From BB31 sp964582525 (lineage in GTDB: Bacteria; Pseudomonadota; Gammaproteobacteria; Beggiatoales; Beggiatoaceae): a stretch of 9,599 nt of DNA. The translations under genes were made by a program, and so were the position numbers. The notes under the pieces were generated by a model. It saw nothing but the letters and a program-made list of their open reading frames with translations, was not told the DNA's origin and did no database searches. Below, in pieces: positions 5,985 through 9,599 of the stretch. Location of the stretch: contig CAZOSP010000124.1 in assembly GCA_964582525.1 (NCBI GenBank), positions 1 to 9,599 on the forward strand. The letters run 5' to 3'. Numbering within the stretch: position 1 is the stretch's first letter; every line of letters begins with the position of its first letter.

Positions 5985-8153
5985 TTACTCACCCACAGTC
6001 AGCGTCAATGGATTATCGGCATTGCTGATAAATGTAGCCTCTGCAAGCGTGTAACCAAAACGCATTTCAATATTTCCCGCGTCTATTAATGGTCCTTCAT
6101 ACACGGGAATAGTGATGAGTTGAGGTAATGCTTCAACGTGTTTGTAAGGCAAAATAGCCTCTGGGCTGTCTTGGATGAGCAGACCATCGCTTGCACTGAC
6201 TGAGAAATAGAAGGTGACGGCTAATGCAGGGATAGTATAGCTACCATAAGCATAGATAGCGGCAGGCTTGCCTAGATGCGCACTGTCGGGGCGGATTTCT
6301 CCGGCTATATGTACGCTATCATGGCTTTTAATGCTTGCATTGGCTCGAAAGTCTAGGAAATTCCCACCCATTTTGGAACTACCACCACGAATTTTAGCCG
6401 CCGTGGTGTTGGCATCGGCAAGATCGGGCAGAATTAATGGATTGATTGCCAGCACTTGATTTTCTGTTGCGTACTGCTCATACAAACTCAACAGTTGAAC
6501 AAATTTCTCAGGATTTGAGAATTTTAGATCGGTAGTTTCAAAAGGGTCTTGCCAAACATTGAACATGTAGATGTCAGGTTCATTCCAGCGCATAGATAAT
6601 TTCCAATTGCCGGCACGTAAGCCTTTTACCCCATCCACTTCAAAGCCTAACCAGCGTTCAGGATTACAATACAACTGCCCATTGAATAGATTTTCCATAG
6701 AAACGCCGTGCATAGGCGGATTGGGTTTGCCGTTAAAGGTTTCGGGATAGGCTATGTTTGCCATGTCGAGGATGGTGGGGGCAATATCCATGACAGATTG
6801 CAAGCAGTTATATTTAATACCTTTAGCTTTAGCTTGAGGATAATGCAAGAAAGCCGAGGTATGAACGCCGCCTTCAAAAGTATCTGCCTTAAATTTATTA
6901 AAAGGCGTGTTGAGGGCAACACTCCAAGCTTTATTGGGTCCAATATAAGAATCTGAACCACCTAAGTTGTCTATTAAGGCTTGGAAATCTGCTGCTGGCA
7001 AGCTATCAACTTGTTCCGATTTGCCTAACTCGTAAGCGTATTTTTCATTGTTGAGATTGTAAGTAAACTGAGGCCGCACAAAAATAGGCTCAATTTCCCC
7101 ACCATTGTCTGAATAAATCAAAAATACGGTATTTTCATATTGATTGATGTCTTTCAAATGTTGAATTAAACGTCCCACATTTTCATCTAAGACATCAATC
7201 ATGCCGGCATATACTGCCATTCTGCGGGCTTCAATCTGTTTGCTGCGTTCACTTAAACTATCCCACGCTGGAACATCCTCTGGCATAGGCGGTAATACTA
7301 ACTGTGGATTGATTAAGCCAGATTCTTGCAAACGCTTAAACCGCTCGGCACGAATAACTTCATAGCCTTTTTGATAATACATATCATGATATTGTTCAGC
7401 GCGTTCTTTGGGGGCTTGCCAAGGGGTATGAGGGGCGGTATAGGACATGTTCAAATAAAAGGGCTTATTGACATCGCGTGCATTCAACATGTCAATCGCT
7501 TGTTCCGTGTAATAGACAGAGGTTTGCGTATTGGCGGGCAAACCTGCAAGATTAGCTTCTGCACCATTTGCAGTGTAAGCACTTTGACGATCTGGCAGTT
7601 TTTTGCCAACAAATTCACCGTTAGCATTGGTCATAAAGTTCATATCGCCGCCCGGTAGTAGCAAAGCGCGGGTTTCAGTAAAGCCACGATTATGCGCATA
7701 GTAAGGCTCAGTATCGCCCATGTGCCATTTGCCAACCATCATAGTGTGATAACCATTGTCTTGCAGGAGTTGCGGGAAAGGCAGTACATCTAAAGACAAT
7801 ATGCCTTCATAACCCGGTTGCCCTTTTTGTTCCTCACGCATACCTTCGTGCATCGCGCCTAAACCTGCCGCGTGATTATCTTTGCCGGAAAACAACATAG
7901 CCCGCGAAGGTGAGGAAGTAGAACTGGCATAGAAATTATTTAACATAATCCCATCGCCGGCCAATTGATCCAAATGAGGAGTGGAAATCTCGCTGCCAAA
8001 AGCACCTAAATCGGAGTATCCCATGTCATCAATAACAATGGTGACAAAGTTAGGCTGAAGTTCATTGGCAATGGCTGAAGATAAGGGGGTTACAGCAAAA
8101 CAAGCGAGTGCTGAAATAGTACAAGCGCGGTGGAAAATTTTTACGATACGCAT
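5985..8153 (-). CDS. Secreted sulfatase (arylsulfatase family, Ser-type active site)
   Basis: A 722-aa alkaline-phosphatase-superfamily sulfatase that hydrolyses sulfate esters. Residues 1-30 form a Sec signal (MRIVK, hydrophobic core, then SSAIAN), so it acts in the periplasm or outside. Metal ligands: D42-D43 in VIDDMGYSDLG and D349-N350 in SDNGG. The formylglycine signature is S78-T-S80-S-P82-S-R84, so the residue to be converted is Ser80 (codon TCC) rather than Cys. The second signature GYHTMMVGKWH (134-144) is perfect, with K142 and H144; APHTPW supplies H242. Ser-type enzymes are matured by anSME radical-SAM proteins, none of which is encoded here. It is longer than the roughly 536-aa Pseudomonas arylsulfatase, with a C-terminal region of about 150 residues ending in a beta-rich segment. 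AGGAG lies 7 nt before the ATG, and the start overlaps the upstream sulfotransferase stop (TAATG). Natural substrate unknown. Confidence 0.93.
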   Translation of the reverse strand: MRIVKIFHRACTISALACFAVTPLSSAIANELQPNFVTIVIDDMGYSDLGAFGSEISTPHLDQLAGDGIMLNNFYASSTSSPSRAMLFSGKDNHAAGLGAMHEGMREEQKGQPGYEGILSLDVLPFPQLLQDNGYHTMMVGKWHMGDTEPYYAHNRGFTETRALLLPGGDMNFMTNANGEFVGKKLPDRQSAYTANGAEANLAGLPANTQTSVYYTEQAIDMLNARDVNKPFYLNMSYTAPHTPWQAPKERAEQYHDMYYQKGYEVIRAERFKRLQESGLINPQLVLPPMPEDVPAWDSLSERSKQIEARRMAVYAGMIDVLDENVGRLIQHLKDINQYENTVFLIYSDNGGEIEPIFVRPQFTYNLNNEKYAYELGKSEQVDSLPAADFQALIDNLGGSDSYIGPNKAWSVALNTPFNKFKADTFEGGVHTSAFLHYPQAKAKGIKYNCLQSVMDIAPTILDMANIAYPETFNGKPNPPMHGVSMENLFNGQLYCNPERWLGFEVDGVKGLRAGNWKLSMRWNEPDIYMFNVWQDPFETTDLKFSNPEKFVQLLSLYEQYATENQVLAINPLILPDLADANTTAAKIRGGSSKMGGNFLDFRANASIKSHDSVHIAGEIRPDSAHLGKPAAIYAYGSYTIPALAVTFYFSVSASDGLLIQDSPEAILPYKHVEALPQLITIPVYEGPLIDAGNIEMRFGYTLAEATFISNADNPLTLTVGE

Positions 8154-9589
8154 TAGAAAACTCCTAGAGCATGAGAATAAGCAAAGGGGTGTGTGTGAAA
8201 TAAATTCTCTATATCACAGATAAGAGGTCTTAATTGTGGTAACAACAGGTTTATTTGTTGTTCATTTTTACGCCATTTATCGCTGGCTGGGGTGGAAATA
8301 GTGGAGCTAGACAAAGGCAGTGTTTGTGGTGACAGTTGCTCTATGGTTTGACTTAATTCAAGCTCGGCAAATTCACTGAGTTTTTTTATCAGGATCGCGG
8401 GAGAATGAATTAAATCTTGATAATTGACCAGAAAATAGCTGTTAGTTGGCAATGCTTGTATATCTTGCCAAATACACAGATTACTCATTTTCCATTGAAA
8501 TGCTGCAATGTCAAATACAGAAGCTGTACTTAAATTTTCCCAGCCGGGGGCGAGTAAAAAGCTCCAATCTTTATAGGACCAGCCCGGCAGTGGTTGATAA
8601 GCAATGTAACGGCGTGAACGCCAGCCTTCAACCAAGCTGCTAATGTTTTCTTCCGGGCGGCGATATAAATAAATAAATAAAGCGTCGGGGAAAGCTGCCT
8701 TAAAAAAAGGAATGCGCAATGCGTTTTTAGGGGTTTTTTCTAAAAAACGAATGGCGGCGGGACGCTGTGCGGCGGCTATGTCTAAATAGGCTTGCTGGTG
8801 TTGGTTTTGTAATTCTCGAACAAATCCTTGTTTGAGTAATTCTACCGTTTCTGTTTGTGCATCGTTGGCAGTTAAACGATTGGAACGATACTGATGTGTT
8901 GCGGGATGTAAGGCAGCAATATTTTCAATCACGCCGTGACTTTCTTCGGCAATTGTCCACAAAGCGGTATATTCAGTTAATGTATTAAACAACAAGGTGC
9001 TGCCAGAACGTGGCGCAGAAACAATAAAAATCGGGCGATCAAAGCGCGGAGATGGAACTGCTTGACGCTTAAGACGGTATTTCAACTGTTTTTGTTTTCT
9101 TTTTTTCAGCAATAAAGGAATGTTTAAGCGTTTATCGGTAGCGGGGGCGGTTGCCAACATGGATTGAATGACGGCGACTGCGTAAGCTGCCGCGCTGTGT
9201 GCGGGTAAATAATGCGCGAGTGCCGCTGCCATGTCTTCACGAAATTGCAAGATCACTGTTTGATAAGCCAATTCACCTTGCCAAGCTTGCGCATATTGTG
9301 CATAAGCCCGCTGCCATTGTTGCTGGGTGTGTGCGACTTGTGCGATCAATGCGGCGGGCGCGTTGGCTTTTCTCAGTGCTGTTTGTATGTCGCTGTTGAG
9401 GGCGTTAAATTCTGGCGGTGTCAATACGTCAAGCCGATGTTCTTCAATGGGTAGGTGTTGGGCGTGGCTAGTCTGGGAGTGGCTAATCTGGGAGTGGCTA
9501 ATCTGGGAGTGGCTGACTTCCAAGTCAGCCAAAACGCCGCCTACGGCGGCGGGGCTAATCTGGGAGTGGCTGACTTCCAAGTCAGCCAA
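8153..9589 (-). CDS. Sulfotransferase (Sulfotransfer_3-like); N-terminus repeat-encoded or start misplaced
   Basis: The first visible gene of the - strand operon, up to 478 aa. Numbered from the TTG at 9589: residues 1-43 are repeat-encoded (ADLEVSHSQIS units), 57-175 are helical and Ala/Gln-rich, and 184-478 are the sulfotransferase domain. The PAPS 5'-phosphosulfate loop is SAPRSGST (191-198), and the 3'-phosphate site is YRRPEENISSLVEGW with R310/R311 and S317. EKTPKN (284-289) is typical of Sulfotransfer_3 proteins. There is no signal peptide, so a cytoplasmic role is likely: sulfate transfer from PAPS to an unseen acceptor (sugar, lipid or peptide). The start is unresolved. The frame stays open to the window edge; other candidates are TTG 9424 (residue 56) and ATG 9232 (residue 120), and none has a convincing Shine-Dalgarno. 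The catalytic domain is intact with any of them. The stop overlaps the sulfatase start as TAATG. Confidence 0.85.
   Translation of the reverse strand: MADLEVSHSQISPAAVGGVLADLEVSHSQISHSQISHSQTSHAQHLPIEEHRLDVLTPPEFNALNSDIQTALRKANAPAALIAQVAHTQQQWQRAYAQYAQAWQGELAYQTVILQFREDMAAALAHYLPAHSAAAYAVAVIQSMLATAPATDKRLNIPLLLKKRKQKQLKYRLKRQAVPSPRFDRPIFIVSAPRSGSTLLFNTLTEYTALWTIAEESHGVIENIAALHPATHQYRSNRLTANDAQTETVELLKQGFVRELQNQHQQAYLDIAAAQRPAAIRFLEKTPKNALRIPFFKAAFPDALFIYLYRRPEENISSLVEGWRSRRYIAYQPLPGWSYKDWSFLLAPGWENLSTASVFDIAAFQWKMSNLCIWQDIQALPTNSYFLVNYQDLIHSPAILIKKLSEFAELELSQTIEQLSPQTLPLSSSTISTPASDKWRKNEQQINLLLPQLRPLICDIENLFHTHPFAYSHALGVF
8161..8165 (-). promoter_or_regulatory. Shine-Dalgarno of the sulfatase gene
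   Basis: AGGAG on the - strand, 7 nt before the ATG at 8153, within the last codons of the preceding sulfotransferase. Together with the TAATG junction it points to translational coupling. Confidence 0.75.
9471..9515. repeat. Three tandem 15-bp repeats
   Basis: Units at 9471-9485, 9486-9500 and 9501-9515 share TCTGGGAGTGGCT and differ only in the first and last base. A more degenerate copy may precede at 9456-9470. Read on the - strand they encode five-residue units of the SHSQI/SHSQT type, in frame with the sulfotransferase. The period is exactly five codons. Confidence 0.9.
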
Positions 9590-9599
9590 AACGCCGCCT
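9501..9599. repeat. Two copies of a 57-bp-period hairpin repeat, cut by the window edge
   Basis: A 42-bp segment at 9501-9542 recurs identically at 9558-9599. Each copy holds a perfect stem GGCTGACTT-CC-AAGTCAGCC (9511-9530; 9568-9587). The first copy is followed by GCCGCC-TAC-GGCGGC (9536-9550). The 57-bp period equals 19 codons, so the - strand frame of the sulfotransferase continues through as ADLEVSHSQISPAAVGGVL. The same family occurs at 946-1090 in the same orientation. The array continues beyond the window. Confidence 0.9.

Noticed and set aside
7326..7658. 110-aa + strand reading frame inside the sulfatase gene
   Set aside because: It is antisense to a conserved catalytic part of the sulfatase and has no family features or ribosome-binding site.
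9471..9599. CRISPR array at the right edge
   Set aside because: The 15-bp units are directly tandem with no spacers, and the 57-bp period has only a 15-bp interval between identical parts, part of which is itself a hairpin arm.

Overview
The window looks like chromosomal DNA from a gammaproteobacterium. The phosphatidylserine synthase and the conserved 200-aa protein resemble proteobacterial versions. The pairing of sulfatase and sulfotransferases with a MamK-like actin makes me lean towards a sulfur-oxidising (Thiotrichales-like) lineage, but this placement is inference and weakly held. No rRNA, tRNA, CRISPR array, transposase, integrase or phage gene is visible.

Left part (1-2994, all + strand, relatively G+C-rich): the 3' end of an MgtE-type Mg2+ transporter/channel; a 200-aa conserved protein of unknown function; a 226-bp gap almost filled by a modular, hairpin-rich repeat element (about 946-1090); a MamK-like actin-family ATPase/filament protein; and PssA (CDP-diacylglycerol-serine O-phosphatidyltransferase). 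A 173-bp convergent intergenic region (2995-3167) holds two inverted repeats.

Right part (3168-9599, all - strand, visibly more A+T-rich, mainly in 3168-8150): four genes read right to left as one apparent operon. They are a PAPS-dependent sulfotransferase (Sulfotransfer_3-like), a secreted sulfatase with a Ser-type active site, a divergent P1B-like P-type ATPase that lacks both the CPC metal site and a CxxC domain, and a second, unrelated sulfotransferase (Sulfotransfer_4-like). The first pair overlaps as TAATG and the last pair as ATGCTTAA, each with a good Shine-Dalgarno sequence, so they are probably translationally coupled. A perfect 16-bp-arm hairpin sits in the only gap of the operon. 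The layout suggests a module that attaches sulfate to an acceptor in the cytoplasm and removes or recycles sulfate esters in the periplasm. The acceptor and the transported ion are not identifiable from sequence.

The most unusual structure is the repeat family present at both ends of the window. At 946-1090 it is non-coding. At 9471-9599 it lies in frame at the 5' end of the first sulfotransferase, with 15-bp and 57-bp periods (5 and 19 codons), so it is read as a repeat-encoded N-terminus unless translation starts further in.
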